Assembly (NCBI RefSeq): GCF_006494655.1 | Contig: NZ_VHIM01000002.1 | Location: 186,001 to 250,000 of the forward strand | Length of the DNA stretch: 64,000 bases | Reading direction: 5' to 3' | Source: Arthrobacter agilis | Lineage (GTDB): Bacteria; Actinomycetota; Actinomycetes; Actinomycetales; Micrococcaceae | Shown here: positions 17,464 to 25,475 of the stretch, one piece after another | Layout: each line of letters begins with the position of its first letter | How positions within the stretch are numbered: the stretch's first letter is position 1 | The notes under the pieces: generated by a model | What the model was told of the DNA's origin: nothing | Seen by the model: the letters and a program-made list of their open reading frames with translations, nothing else | The model's database searches: none | Program-made: the position numbers and the translations under genes

Positions 17464-18918
17464 ATGAGCACATCAGCCGAGCACGTGTCCGACACGACCG
17501 CCTCGACGGGGGGGCCGGAGCTGAAGCGGGTCCTGGGGCCGAAGCTGCTCCTCCTGTTCATCGTCGGCGACATCCTCGGTGCCGGTGTTTACGCCGTCAC
17601 AGGCACCATGGCGGGCACGGTCGGCGGGATCGTCTGGCTCCCGTTCCTGCTGGCGTTCCTCGTGGCGACCATGACGGCCTTCTCCTATCTCGAACTGGTG
17701 ACGCAGTACCCGCAGGCTGCCGGCGCCGCCCTGTACACCCACAAGGCTTTCGGCATCCACTTCGTCACGTTCCTGGTGGCTTTCGCCGTCGTCTGCTCGG
17801 GCATCACCAGTGCCGCGACGTCGGCGAACGTGCTCGCACAGAACTTCTTCGGCGGGCTGGAGGTCAACGGCTGGCTCGAGATGCCGGGTCAGGGGGTCAT
17901 CACGATCGTGGCTCTGGCCTTCATGCTGCTGCTCGCCGCCATCAACCTGCGCGGGGTCGGCGAAAGCGTGAAGTTCAACGTGGTACTCACCCTCATCGAG
18001 ATGGCCGCGCTCTGCATCGTGATCGGCGTCGGTTTCTTCGCCATGGCGCAGGGCAACGGCAACATCGGTCAGATCTTCGTCTTCGCGGACGCACAGGACA
18101 AAGGCCTGTTCCTGGCCGTGACGGCTGCAACGTCCATCGCCTTCTTCGCGATGGTCGGTTTCGAGGACTCGGTGAACATGGTGGAGGAGACGCAGGAACC
18201 GGAACGCATCTTCCCGCGGACCATGCTCACGGGCCTGGGGATAGCCGTCATCTTCTACGTGCTCGTGGCCATCTCCGTGGTCACGGTCCTCAGCCCCACC
18301 GAGCTCGCGGGCATCCGCGAGGCCGAGGGGGCGGCGCTGCTGGAGGTGGTCCGTGCGGGCTCACCCGGGTTCCCCATCGACAGGATCTTCCCGTTCCTCG
18401 CCGTGTTCGCCGTCGCAAACACGGCCCTCATCAACATGCTCATGGCCAGCCGGCTCATCTACGGGATGGCCCGCCAGGGAGTCCTTCCCCGGCCGCTCGG
18501 CAAGGTGCTCCCCGTCCGCTGCACACCCTGGGCCGGCATCGCGTTCTCGACCGTCCTCGCCCTCGGCCTGATCGTGTACGTGACCAGCGACCCGGACAGC
18601 AATATCGTCGCCAACCTCTCCGGGACCACCGCCTTCCTGCTGCTGTGCGTGTTCACCGTCGTGAACGTCGCGTGTGTGGTGCTGCGCCGCAAGCGGGACG
18701 TGAACCAGAAAGTCTTCTTCACCTCGCCCGGCCCGCTGCCGATCGTCGCGGCGCTCCTGTGCGCATTCCTGGCCGGCCCGTGGGTGGGGCGCGACGCCGT
18801 CCAGTATCAGATCGCGGGCAGCCTCATGGCGATCGGCGTGGTGCTGTGGCTCATCACGTGGCTGATCAACCGTCGGACCAACACGCAGGCGGGGGATCTG
18901 AGCTCGCTCGACGGCTGA
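17464..18918 (+). CDS. APC superfamily amino acid permease
   Basis: A 484-residue membrane protein with about 12 transmembrane segments. The first segment contains IVGDILGAGVYAVTG, the helix-breaking Gly motif of APC carriers that binds the substrate's amino and carboxyl groups. FVGFEDSVNMVEETQEPER-like residues follow the sixth segment, as in cationic/neutral amino acid transporters. The ATG at 17464 has AGGGGAGG upstream. The substrate cannot be assigned. It is followed after 31 nt by a PhzF-like gene with its own probable promoter. Confidence 0.85.
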   Translation: MSTSAEHVSDTTASTGGPELKRVLGPKLLLLFIVGDILGAGVYAVTGTMAGTVGGIVWLPFLLAFLVATMTAFSYLELVTQYPQAAGAALYTHKAFGIHFVTFLVAFAVVCSGITSAATSANVLAQNFFGGLEVNGWLEMPGQGVITIVALAFMLLLAAINLRGVGESVKFNVVLTLIEMAALCIVIGVGFFAMAQGNGNIGQIFVFADAQDKGLFLAVTAATSIAFFAMVGFEDSVNMVEETQEPERIFPRTMLTGLGIAVIFYVLVAISVVTVLSPTELAGIREAEGAALLEVVRAGSPGFPIDRIFPFLAVFAVANTALINMLMASRLIYGMARQGVLPRPLGKVLPVRCTPWAGIAFSTVLALGLIVYVTSDPDSNIVANLSGTTAFLLLCVFTVVNVACVVLRRKRDVNQKVFFTSPGPLPIVAALLCAFLAGPWVGRDAVQYQIAGSLMAIGVVLWLITWLINRRTNTQAGDLSSLDG

Positions 18919-18943
18919 CCCTCCGCAGGCCGCCCGATACCAT
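18915..18943 (+). promoter_or_regulatory. Promoter of the PhzF-like gene, leaderless
   Basis: CTGACC (18915-18920), a 17-nt spacer and TACCAT (18938-18943), which ends 6 nt before the ATG at 18950. The -35 overlaps the stop codon of the upstream permease gene. Confidence 0.45.
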
Positions 18944-18949
18944 CGCCGC

Positions 18950-19816
18950 ATGGAGATCCTTCGCTACGCGGCCTTCACCGACACCCCCGCCGGCGGCAAC
19001 CCGGCCGGAATAGTGCTCGATGCCGACCATCTCGACGCGGCGAAGATGCAGGCCATCGCCGCGGAGATCGGGTATGCGGAGAGCGCCTTCGTCATGGACC
19101 GCGCTCCCGGAGCGGCACGCGTCCGTTTCTTCGCCCCGGAAGCGGAGATCCCGTTCTGTGGTCACGCGACGATCGCCACCGGCGTCGCGCTGGCCGAGCG
19201 GGAGGGCCCCGGCCGCCTGCTGCTGTCGACGCCCGTGGGCGAGATCGACGTCGTCACCCACGTGACGGAGGGCCACCTGCGGGCGTCCCTCGTGACCGTG
19301 GAGCCATACGTGACGGGGCTCGACGGCGCGGTCCGCGCAGAGCTGCTGCGCCGACTGCGACTGACGGAGGACGACCTCTCCGTGGACCTGCCCGTCCGGC
19401 TGTCTTTCGCCGGAAACCTGCATCCCATCGTGCCCGTACGCACTGTCACCGTTCTGCGCGGGCTCGACCACGATGCCGACGGACTCAGGACGCTGATGGC
19501 GGATCAGGGCTGGGGTGCCACCGTCGCCGTCGTCCACCGGAGGGAGCCGCTCGTGTTCGACGCCCGGAATCCGTTCCCTCCGGGCGGGGTACGGGAGGAT
19601 GCAGCGACGGGATCCGCCGCGGCCGCCCTCGGCGCCTACCTGAGGGACCTCGGCGAGATCGCGCCGCCCGTGGGCTTCACCGTGCACCAGGGATCCGACG
19701 TCGGCCGGCCGTCCGTCATCTCGGTGCACGTCCCGGTCTCGGGTGGGGTGACCGTCACGGGAAGCGCGGTACAGATCAGCGCGAACAGCGGGATCAGCGC
19801 CAAGGGTGGGCGGTAG
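18950..19816 (+). CDS. PhzF family isomerase
   Basis: A 288-residue protein of the PhzF/YddE fold (two diaminopimelate-epimerase-like halves). Visible family motifs are PAGGNPAGIVLD, YAESAFV, FFAPEAEIPFCGHAT and the C-terminal DAATGSAAAALGAYL. PhzF itself isomerises a phenazine precursor, but most homologues outside phenazine clusters have no known substrate, and no phenazine genes are nearby. The catalytic Glu is plausibly in YAESAF. It has no Shine-Dalgarno and a likely leaderless start. Confidence 0.82.
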   Translation: MEILRYAAFTDTPAGGNPAGIVLDADHLDAAKMQAIAAEIGYAESAFVMDRAPGAARVRFFAPEAEIPFCGHATIATGVALAEREGPGRLLLSTPVGEIDVVTHVTEGHLRASLVTVEPYVTGLDGAVRAELLRRLRLTEDDLSVDLPVRLSFAGNLHPIVPVRTVTVLRGLDHDADGLRTLMADQGWGATVAVVHRREPLVFDARNPFPPGGVREDAATGSAAAALGAYLRDLGEIAPPVGFTVHQGSDVGRPSVISVHVPVSGGVTVTGSAVQISANSGISAKGGR

Positions 19817-19951
19817 GTCGAGTCCTACCTACCCACCGGACTCCACTACGAAGCGTGCATCACAGTGTCGGCACCGTTGCTGAGCCGGGCGGACCAGCCG
19901 GTGATCGCAAAGCGCCACCACCGTGACCGGTGCGCTCGAGGACGAGGAAAG

Positions 19952-20009
19952 GAAGGCCCCGGGGAGGCTACGCGGATGGGGGATACACGCGCAGACGACC
20001 GGGGCCTTC
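19952..20009. repeat. 11-bp perfect inverted repeat with 36-nt loop
   Basis: GAAGGCCCCGG (19952-19962) pairs with CCGGGGCCTTC (19999-20009). Read on the minus strand, the second arm is followed by CTTTCCTC, so it could terminate or structure a minus-strand transcript; function unknown. Confidence 0.5.
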
Positions 20010-20026
20010 ACCGCCAGTTATACGTT

Positions 20027-20042
20027 GTGGGAGCGCTTCCGT
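20027..20042. promoter_or_regulatory. LacI-operator-like site without an adjacent gene
   Basis: GTGGGAGCGCTTCCGT has the GGGAGCGCTTCC core, symmetric at 5 of 6 inner half-site positions. No start codon of a convincing gene lies within 150 bases. Confidence 0.35.
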
Positions 20043-20188
20043 CCTAGGGGGACGTGCTGACGTTTCCATTCAGGGCGCAGCCGCGAACGTCCCCCGGCGT
20101 GACTGAACATCACCGGCCGAACACGCCCGAATTCCTCGTCCTGTCTCGTCAGGGCCACGGGGCGTAGTGCTGGTGGACTTCGGGCTGC

Positions 20189-20869
20189 CTAGAGGCCCAC
20201 GAGGAGCTCTCTCATCGCCTCGATCTCGGCGTTCTGCGTCTCGACGATCATACCGGCCAGCTCGACCGCTTCAGGGTTCTCGCCGTCATCGATCTCGGTT
20301 CGTGCCATGTCGACCGCGCCCTCGTGGTGGGCTGTCATGGATTCCAGGAACATGCGGGACGCCTCGGTACCTTCGGCTGATTCGAGGTCGGCCATCTGGT
20401 CCTCGCTCATCATGCCCTCCATCGAGTCCGCCTCGGACCCCATGTCACCCATGTCGTGGCCGTCCATGCCGCCTTCCGGCTCCAACGGTTCCCCCCAGGC
20501 GTCCAGCCAGCCGGTCATGGTTTCGATCTCGGGACCTTGGGCATCCTTGATCTTCGTTGCGAGATCGGTGATCCCGGGGCTGATGCCGTCCTTGGCCAGC
20601 ATCATCTCGCTCATCCGAACCGCTTGCTGGTGGTGCGGAATCATCAGCTGCGCGAACATCACGTCCGCGTGGTTGTGCTCCTCCGACACAGCGTCACCGC
20701 TGGTGCTGGCTTCAGCGTCCGCGCCGGAGGCAGATGCCGCTGCCTCGGTGCTGGTGGTGCCACTGCTGCTCGTGCCACCGCTGCTCGTGTCACCGGAGTC
20801 GGTTCCGCACGCGGGGAGCGCGAGGACTGCTGCGAGGGTCAGTGCGGCAAGGGAAAGGGAACGCTTCAT
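20189..20869 (-). CDS. DUF305 family lipoprotein
   Basis: A 226-residue exported lipoprotein with the lipidated Cys at residue 21 (ALPAC). A Ser/Thr/Gly-rich linker (about 22-60) precedes two helical DUF305 halves: the first around FAQLMIPHHQQAVRMSEMML, the second around MTAHHEGAVDMARTEI. The paired HH motifs and a Met/His-rich stretch (DGHDMGDMG and following) suggest metal binding; DUF305 proteins are often found with copper genes, but none is adjacent here. The ATG at 20869 has GAAGGA about 10 nt upstream; the longer frame to 20914 lacks a better site. Confidence 0.85.
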   Translation of the reverse strand: MKRSLSLAALTLAAVLALPACGTDSGDTSSGGTSSSGTTSTEAAASASGADAEASTSGDAVSEEHNHADVMFAQLMIPHHQQAVRMSEMMLAKDGISPGITDLATKIKDAQGPEIETMTGWLDAWGEPLEPEGGMDGHDMGDMGSEADSMEGMMSEDQMADLESAEGTEASRMFLESMTAHHEGAVDMARTEIDDGENPEAVELAGMIVETQNAEIEAMRELLVGL

Positions 20870-21004
20870 GGTGGTCAAATCCTTCAAGGCTCGAATGGGC
20901 GTGCGGACTCGCAAAGATCCTGGCCGTACCGCTCCGGACGAGCAGGCGGTGGGCCGCGAATTCTATCTGCGGCTGATACAGAGGTGAGTCAGCGAACCGC
21001 GGTG

Positions 21005-21499
21005 TCAGGTGCCCGCGATGGGCGCGACGAGCGCGTTCGTGACGTTGACGAGATCGGCGGGTGCGAGTTCGACGTCGAGTCCGCGTTGCCCTCCCGAGAC
21101 GAAGACAGTCCGGTGGGAGAGCGCCGACACGTCGATGACCACGGGGGACGGCTGCCGCTGACCGATGGGCGAGATCCCCCCGAGGACGTAGCCGCTCCGC
21201 CGCTGCGCCGCAGCAGGATCCGCCATCACCGCCCGGTGCCGGCCGAGCGCGGCGGCCAGCGCCTTCAGGTCGAGGGAGCCACTGACCGGGACGACCGCGA
21301 CAGTGAGTGTGCCGTCGACGCTGGCCATGAGCGTCTTGAACACCCGCTCCGGCTCGACGCCCAGCGCTGCAGCGGCTTCGAGCCCGTAGGAGGGGGCGCC
21401 GTCGTCATGCTGATAGGGGCGGGCGGTGAAGTCGATGCCCGCGGCCGACAGCGCGGAGAGCGCGGGAGTGCTGCGGGCACCGGGTGTTCGTCGGCCCAC
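21005..21499 (-). CDS. ybaK: YbaK/EbsC family Cys-tRNA(Pro) deacylase
   Basis: A 164-residue free-standing editing domain of the YbaK family, which hydrolyses Cys mischarged on tRNA-Pro. Family features are YGLEAAAALGVEPERVFKTLM (the conserved FKTL Lys segment), the Gly-rich YVLGGISPIGQ loop and the HRTVFVSGGQRGLDVELAP end. I chose GTG at 21499 with AGGAG five nt upstream. It starts 20 nt after the small gene at 21520, suggesting co-transcription. Confidence 0.85.
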   Translation of the reverse strand: MGRRTPGARSTPALSALSAAGIDFTARPYQHDDGAPSYGLEAAAALGVEPERVFKTLMASVDGTLTVAVVPVSGSLDLKALAAALGRHRAVMADPAAAQRRSGYVLGGISPIGQRQPSPVVIDVSALSHRTVFVSGGQRGLDVELAPADLVNVTNALVAPIAGT

Positions 21500-21519
21500 A
21501 GCTGCTCCTTCGGGTGGTT

Positions 21520-21849
21520 CTACGAGGCGGTCGCGACATCCTGCGCGGGAGCGAGGTCCCAAGGGTCGGGCTGTCCCCAGACACCGCTGAAGTCACAGGT
21601 AAGAATGAACTCTGCCATCACGCTACCCGTGAGCACGAGTCCCTCGGCGTACTCGACGCCGTGCCGGAGCGTCCGGTCCACGCCGCGGGACGCGAGCGCC
21701 TCGGCAAGCACCTCGACGTCGAGCGGCGCCTCCGAGCGGGTGGAGCACCAGTACAGGTACAGGCCCTCCAGTTCGTCGAAGGAGACGAGGGAGCCGTCGG
21801 CGGTGACGGTGGTGCAATCCTGCAGGAACGTGGGGATGTGCTGCGTCAT
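21520..21849 (-). CDS. Hypothetical protein upstream of ybaK
   Basis: A 109-residue soluble protein that I do not recognise. It is acidic, has three Cys (DC, WC and TC) and no membrane segment or signal peptide. The ATG at 21849 has AAAGGA 9 nt upstream. It is followed after 20 nt by the YbaK-type deacylase in the same direction. Composition and codon use are like its neighbours. Confidence 0.65.
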   Translation of the reverse strand: MTQHIPTFLQDCTTVTADGSLVSFDELEGLYLYWCSTRSEAPLDVEVLAEALASRGVDRTLRHGVEYAEGLVLTGSVMAEFILTCDFSGVWGQPDPWDLAPAQDVATAS

Positions 21850-22298
21850 GGGGATGATTCCTTTGCAGTAGTCCGGGGGGCCGACGAAAAGTGGGTCGGC
21901 GGGAGAAGCGCTCGGGGCGGAAGACTGTGCCCGCAAGCAGTCGGGGCGGGAGGAGCGCGGCGGCGACCCGATCGGATTCTGGAACTTCAGCGGCCGGCCG
22001 CGGACGGATCAGGAGGCGCGCGCGGACATCAGGACAGCGCGGGAGGAAACGGGACCGGCGTCGGTGGCCGGCGCAGAACGGCCGGTAGGGCCACCTGCGG
22101 GCGGTGGTGGAAGAAGGCTTCGCGATGGTGCAAGGTGCACGCCCCGATCGGGGATGGTGCTCTGCCGATGGGTACCCGATGCGAGGATCGCGGACCGACA
22201 AGAAGAACTGAAGGCAGTCGCCTTCTTCTAGACAACTGCTTCCACCCTACGCTTCTTTTCGCACGGATGGCCTGTGGATGCTCCGCTAAAGTACACAT
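21850..22298. other. Intergenic region of 449 bases
   Basis: Lies between the divergent gene starting at 21849 and the LacI gene at 22299. I see no credible gene here; the open frames have shadow-like Arg/Pro/Gly-rich translations. A 7-bp inverted repeat, AGAAGAA (22201-22207) with TTCTTCT (22223-22229), and the lacI promoter are the only recognisable items. Confidence 0.5.
22287..22292 (+). promoter_or_regulatory. -10 hexamer TAAAGT, leaderless start of the LacI gene
   Basis: TAAAGT ends 6 nt before the ATG at 22299. There is no purine-rich ribosome site in the 20 nt before the start. Confidence 0.45.
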
Positions 22299-23315
22299 AT
22301 GCCCTCGCCCCGCACCCGGAACCGCCGGGCGACCATCAACGACGTCGCGACGGCGGCGGGGCTCTCGCGGGGGACGGTCTCGCGGGTCGTCAACGGTGAG
22401 CGGTACGTCTCCGACGAGGCGCGCGTGGCCGTCGAGGAGGCGATCGCGCGGGTCGGGTATGTGCGCAACTCGGCCGCCCGTAATCTCGTCACGCAGGAAT
22501 CGCGCGCCATCGCGCTCATCATCCACGAACCGCACTCGCTCCTGTTCGAGGATCCCAACATCGGCTCCATCCTGCTCGGCGCCAACGAGGTGCTGTCCAA
22601 GGCGGACTACCAGCTCGTCTCGCTGATCATCGACTCGGACCGCGACAGCCGCAGGGTCGCCGACTACCTGCGCGGCGGGCTCGTCGACGGCGCCGTGATT
22701 GTCTCCGCCCGGGCGTCCGATCCGATCGCCTCCGCGGTCCGCGACATCGGCGTACCGGCCGCCTTCGTGGGACACCCGCCGGGAACACCGGACCTGCCGT
22801 ACGTCGCGATCGACAATGCCGCCGCCGCACGCTCCATCACGGAACGCCTCGTTGCGACCGGACGTCGTCGGATCGGCATGATCGCGAGCGCCATGGATCG
22901 CGATTCGGGGTATGACCGTTTCACGGGGTTCCGCGCTGCGCTCGGCGATCGTTTCGACCTGGGGCTCGTGGTCGAGTATCCGCTGTACACCTACGCGGCA
23001 GGATTGGAGGGGATGCAGGAGCTCCTGCAGCGCTGCCCCGACATCGACGGCGTGTTCGCGGCCTCGGACGCGGTCGCCGCAGGCGCCATGACCGCGCTGC
23101 AGGAGTCCGGGCGGAAGGTGCCCGACGACGTCGGGATCGTCGGATTCGACGACAGCAGCTGGGCCCTGCGGACACGACCCCAGCTGTCCACCGTCAAGCA
23201 GCCCGCCGATCTGCTCGGCAGCACGGCCGCCGAGCTGGTCCTTGCGCAGATCCGGGGTTTGCCGAGCCCGGTGCAGGTGCTGGACACGGTGGTGGTCTGG
23301 CGGGATTCCGCATAG
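22299..23315 (+). CDS. LacI/GalR family transcriptional regulator
   Basis: A 338-residue repressor. The N-terminal helix-turn-helix has TINDVATAAGLSRGTVSRVV with the recognition helix LSRGTVSRVVNG and the hinge region near NSAARNLVTQ. The rest is a periplasmic-binding-protein-like ligand domain ending with FDDSSWALRTRPQLSTVKQP. It binds a sugar effector and represses catabolic operons. It is the only LacI protein in the window and so a candidate, not proven, regulator of the operators at 331, 16225 and 16271. It is monocistronic with a leaderless-type start. Confidence 0.92.
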   Translation: MPSPRTRNRRATINDVATAAGLSRGTVSRVVNGERYVSDEARVAVEEAIARVGYVRNSAARNLVTQESRAIALIIHEPHSLLFEDPNIGSILLGANEVLSKADYQLVSLIIDSDRDSRRVADYLRGGLVDGAVIVSARASDPIASAVRDIGVPAAFVGHPPGTPDLPYVAIDNAAAARSITERLVATGRRRIGMIASAMDRDSGYDRFTGFRAALGDRFDLGLVVEYPLYTYAAGLEGMQELLQRCPDIDGVFAASDAVAAGAMTALQESGRKVPDDVGIVGFDDSSWALRTRPQLSTVKQPADLLGSTAAELVLAQIRGLPSPVQVLDTVVVWRDSA

Positions 23316-23407
23316 GCGCCGAGGAGAGGAGCGCCCGTCATGTGGATCGGATGTCTCGGGATCGAGCTCCTCAGCGCACGGCGGCGGCTCCTCAGCAGCG
23401 ACGACTC

Positions 23408-24130
23408 CTAGGCGCCGGTGTCCGCCGTCGTGAGCCGGTGGAGCGCGCCGTCGTCGAAGGCCTCCAAGAGTACGCGGATGTCCTTGTACACCTCGACGGC
23501 ACCGGCATCCCGCAGTTCCGCCTCGCTCGTTCCGCCGGACGCGAGGCCGATGGTTGGGATGTCCAGCTCCGACGCCGCGTGGACGTCCCAGACCGAATCC
23601 CCGACGAACACTGTGTTCGCCGCTTCCAGCCCGCCGGCCTCCAGGGCTGCCACGAGGATGTCGGGGGAGGGCTTGCTGTTCTCGGCGTCGCGCGAACTCG
23701 TGGCCGCGCTGATGGCGTCATCGGCGTCGATGATGCCCCGCAGCACGCCGAGTTCCTGCTGCGAGGCGGAGGATGCGAGGACCACCGTGAGGCCGTCGGC
23801 CGCGCAGCGGCGGACAAGATCGCCCGCGCCCTCGAACGGCCGGAGGCCGGGCCAGTAGCTCGAGAAGATGGCGCCGTGCGTCGAATCGAGGTCGGTATCC
23901 TGTTCCGGATCGCGATCATCTCCCAACAGGTGCGCCACGAGCTTGTCACCGCCCATGCCGATGGCGCGGTGGATTTCGGCCAGCGGGACGTCGTACCCGA
24001 AGCGCCGGAAGGCCTGCCACCACGCGATGGTGTGCTGGTAGTTCGAATCCACGAGCGTCCCGTCCACGTCGAAGAGGACTCCGTGCCGTACGCCTGCCGT
24101 TGTCCTGTCCTGATCCTGTCCGTCCGCCAT
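23408..24130 (-). CDS. HAD superfamily hydrolase (phosphatase, PGMB/Gph-like)
   Basis: A 240-residue HAD subfamily IA hydrolase. Motif I is FDVDGTLVDS (nucleophile and acid/base Asp), motif II VVLASSAS, motif III the Lys in SKPSPDIL and motif IV VFVGDSVWDV. A four-helix cap lies between motifs I and II (TIAWWQAFRRFGY onward). Members dephosphorylate small sugar phosphates or phosphoglycolate; the substrate is not evident. I chose the ATG at 24130, with AAGGA six nt before it. It converges with the LacI gene. Confidence 0.85.
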   Translation of the reverse strand: MADGQDQDRTTAGVRHGVLFDVDGTLVDSNYQHTIAWWQAFRRFGYDVPLAEIHRAIGMGGDKLVAHLLGDDRDPEQDTDLDSTHGAIFSSYWPGLRPFEGAGDLVRRCAADGLTVVLASSASQQELGVLRGIIDADDAISAATSSRDAENSKPSPDILVAALEAGGLEAANTVFVGDSVWDVHAASELDIPTIGLASGGTSEAELRDAGAVEVYKDIRVLLEAFDDGALHRLTTADTGA

Positions 24131-24188
24131 GCGCCGTCCTTCCGTTCGTCGAGTCGTCCCTGATCCACCAGTGTAGGAATCCCGGCCT

Positions 24189-24231
24189 GTCCTGTCCCTG
24201 CGCACCCGTGCTTGCAGCGCAGGGACAGGAC
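24189..24231 (-). terminator. Long GC-rich hairpin after the methyltransferase
   Basis: A perfect 15-bp stem (24189-24203 with 24217-24231) and 13-nt loop, 17 nt past the methyltransferase stop on the minus strand. It has no T-run. Confidence 0.6.
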
Positions 24232-24248
24232 GGCGCAGGGTGGCGGGG

Positions 24249-25463
24249 TCACACCGCCGGCACGGGCTCGACGACGATCGCCACGCGGTCCTCACCGATA
24301 CGCGTCAGCACGAGGGTGGCCTTCCGGCGGCCCTTGCCGGAGCCGGTCAGCACCTGCTTCCGGACCTCCTCGGGCGTGACGGAGAGGCCGCGTTTCTTGA
24401 TGTCCAGGACGCCGATCCCCTCGGAGCGCACCCAGGCCTTGAGCGCCCTGACGTTGTAGGGGCGCACGTCGAGGACCCGGTATGCGCGGGCGAAGGGCGT
24501 GTCGACGTAGGTGGGTGCGCAGATGTAGGCGATCATCGGGTCCAGCAGGTGCCCACCCACCTCGGCAGCCAGGTCCGCCACGAGTTCGGCGCGGATGACG
24601 GCGCCGTCGGGCTCGTAGAGGTAGCCTCCGGGCTCTCCGATCGCCGCGGTGGGACCCTCGCCGAACTCCGCCGCGGACACCATCTCCGCAGCGCCGCTCG
24701 CGCCGATCACCAGCGCGGCCCGGCGGACGTCCGCCCGCCGGAGGGCGTTGAACCACAGAGCCACCTCGGTGACATCGCCGTCCACCGAGACCCACTGGGC
24801 CTCGCACGTTTCCGGGATGGACGCGTGCGGCATGCCGGGTCCCATCTTCACGCCGACCGGCTTCCCACCGTTGGCGAGTTCCTGCACGAAGGAGAGCGGA
24901 GGGGAAAAGGCCTCCGGGTCGAAGATCCGTGCCGTACCCGACGTCGACGTCGTCCTGCGGGCAGGGTCGAGCCACACGCCGTCGTATCCGGCAATGTCCA
25001 CATCGGAGGCATCCGCGTTCACCACTCGCGCGTTGGGGAAGGGCATGAGATTCATGGTCGCGGCCGCGGCGGTGGTCTCGTCGAGCTCGACGGCAGTGAC
25101 CTCGCGGTCGAGCGTTGCGAGGGCCATGCTGTCGGCGCCGAGTCCACAGCCGAGATCGGCGACCCGCAGGAGGCCGGCGTCGACGAAGCGCTTCGCGTGG
25201 CGGGCCGCGACCGTGAGCCGGGTGGCCTGCTCCAGCCCCGCTGCGGTGAACACCATGTGCTCGGCGAAGGGCCCGAACTTGGCGGAGGCCTTCGCCCGGA
25301 GTCGCGATTGTGTGAGGGCTGCGGCGACCATCCCGGGCGCATACCCCGATTTCCGCAACTGCTCCGTAAGGCGGAGGCTGTCCGCCTCCGTGTAGGGACC
25401 GAGCGAGTTCAGCAGGTCCCAGCCCTCGGGGGTGAGGATGTCCGCGATATTGTCCGAAGCCAT
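24249..25463 (-). CDS. Class I SAM-dependent methyltransferase with THUMP-like domain
   Basis: A 404-residue protein. A helical N-terminal region (about 1-90) is followed by a Rossmann methyltransferase core: VADLGCGLGADSMAL (SAM-binding Gly loop), VTAVELDE (acidic residue for the ribose), WLDPARR after strand 4. The C-terminal part (RALKAWVRSEGIGVLDIKKRG) matches the THUMP-like domain found with such enzymes. The target is unknown, probably RNA. It starts 9 nt after the siderophore ATPase gene, so it may share that transcript, but it has its own possible -10 (TAGTCT) and no Shine-Dalgarno. Confidence 0.8.
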   Translation of the reverse strand: MASDNIADILTPEGWDLLNSLGPYTEADSLRLTEQLRKSGYAPGMVAAALTQSRLRAKASAKFGPFAEHMVFTAAGLEQATRLTVAARHAKRFVDAGLLRVADLGCGLGADSMALATLDREVTAVELDETTAAAATMNLMPFPNARVVNADASDVDIAGYDGVWLDPARRTTSTSGTARIFDPEAFSPPLSFVQELANGGKPVGVKMGPGMPHASIPETCEAQWVSVDGDVTEVALWFNALRRADVRRAALVIGASGAAEMVSAAEFGEGPTAAIGEPGGYLYEPDGAVIRAELVADLAAEVGGHLLDPMIAYICAPTYVDTPFARAYRVLDVRPYNVRALKAWVRSEGIGVLDIKKRGLSVTPEEVRKQVLTGSGKGRRKATLVLTRIGEDRVAIVVEPVPAV

Positions 25464-25469
25464 ACGGCC

Positions 25470-25475
25470 AGACTA
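25470..25475 (-). promoter_or_regulatory. -10 hexamer TAGTCT before the methyltransferase
   Basis: Ends 6 nt before the ATG at 25463. Its TAG is also the stop codon of the upstream ATPase gene, so part of the match is forced by that codon. Confidence 0.3.

Larger units (their letters stand above)
19817..20188. other. Gene-poor region with inverted repeat and operator-like site
   Basis: No convincing gene is present in these 372 bases. A minus-strand frame at 20011-19829 (60 codons, GTG start, a late CxxC) lacks a ribosome site and I did not accept it. The region holds an 11-bp inverted repeat and a LacI-operator-like sequence, listed separately. Confidence 0.5.

Noticed and set aside
19829-20011. 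60-codon minus-strand frame with a late CxxC (RCRHCDARF)
   Set aside because: No ribosome site, a GTG start inside an inverted repeat and no family match; kept only as a note in the intergenic entry.
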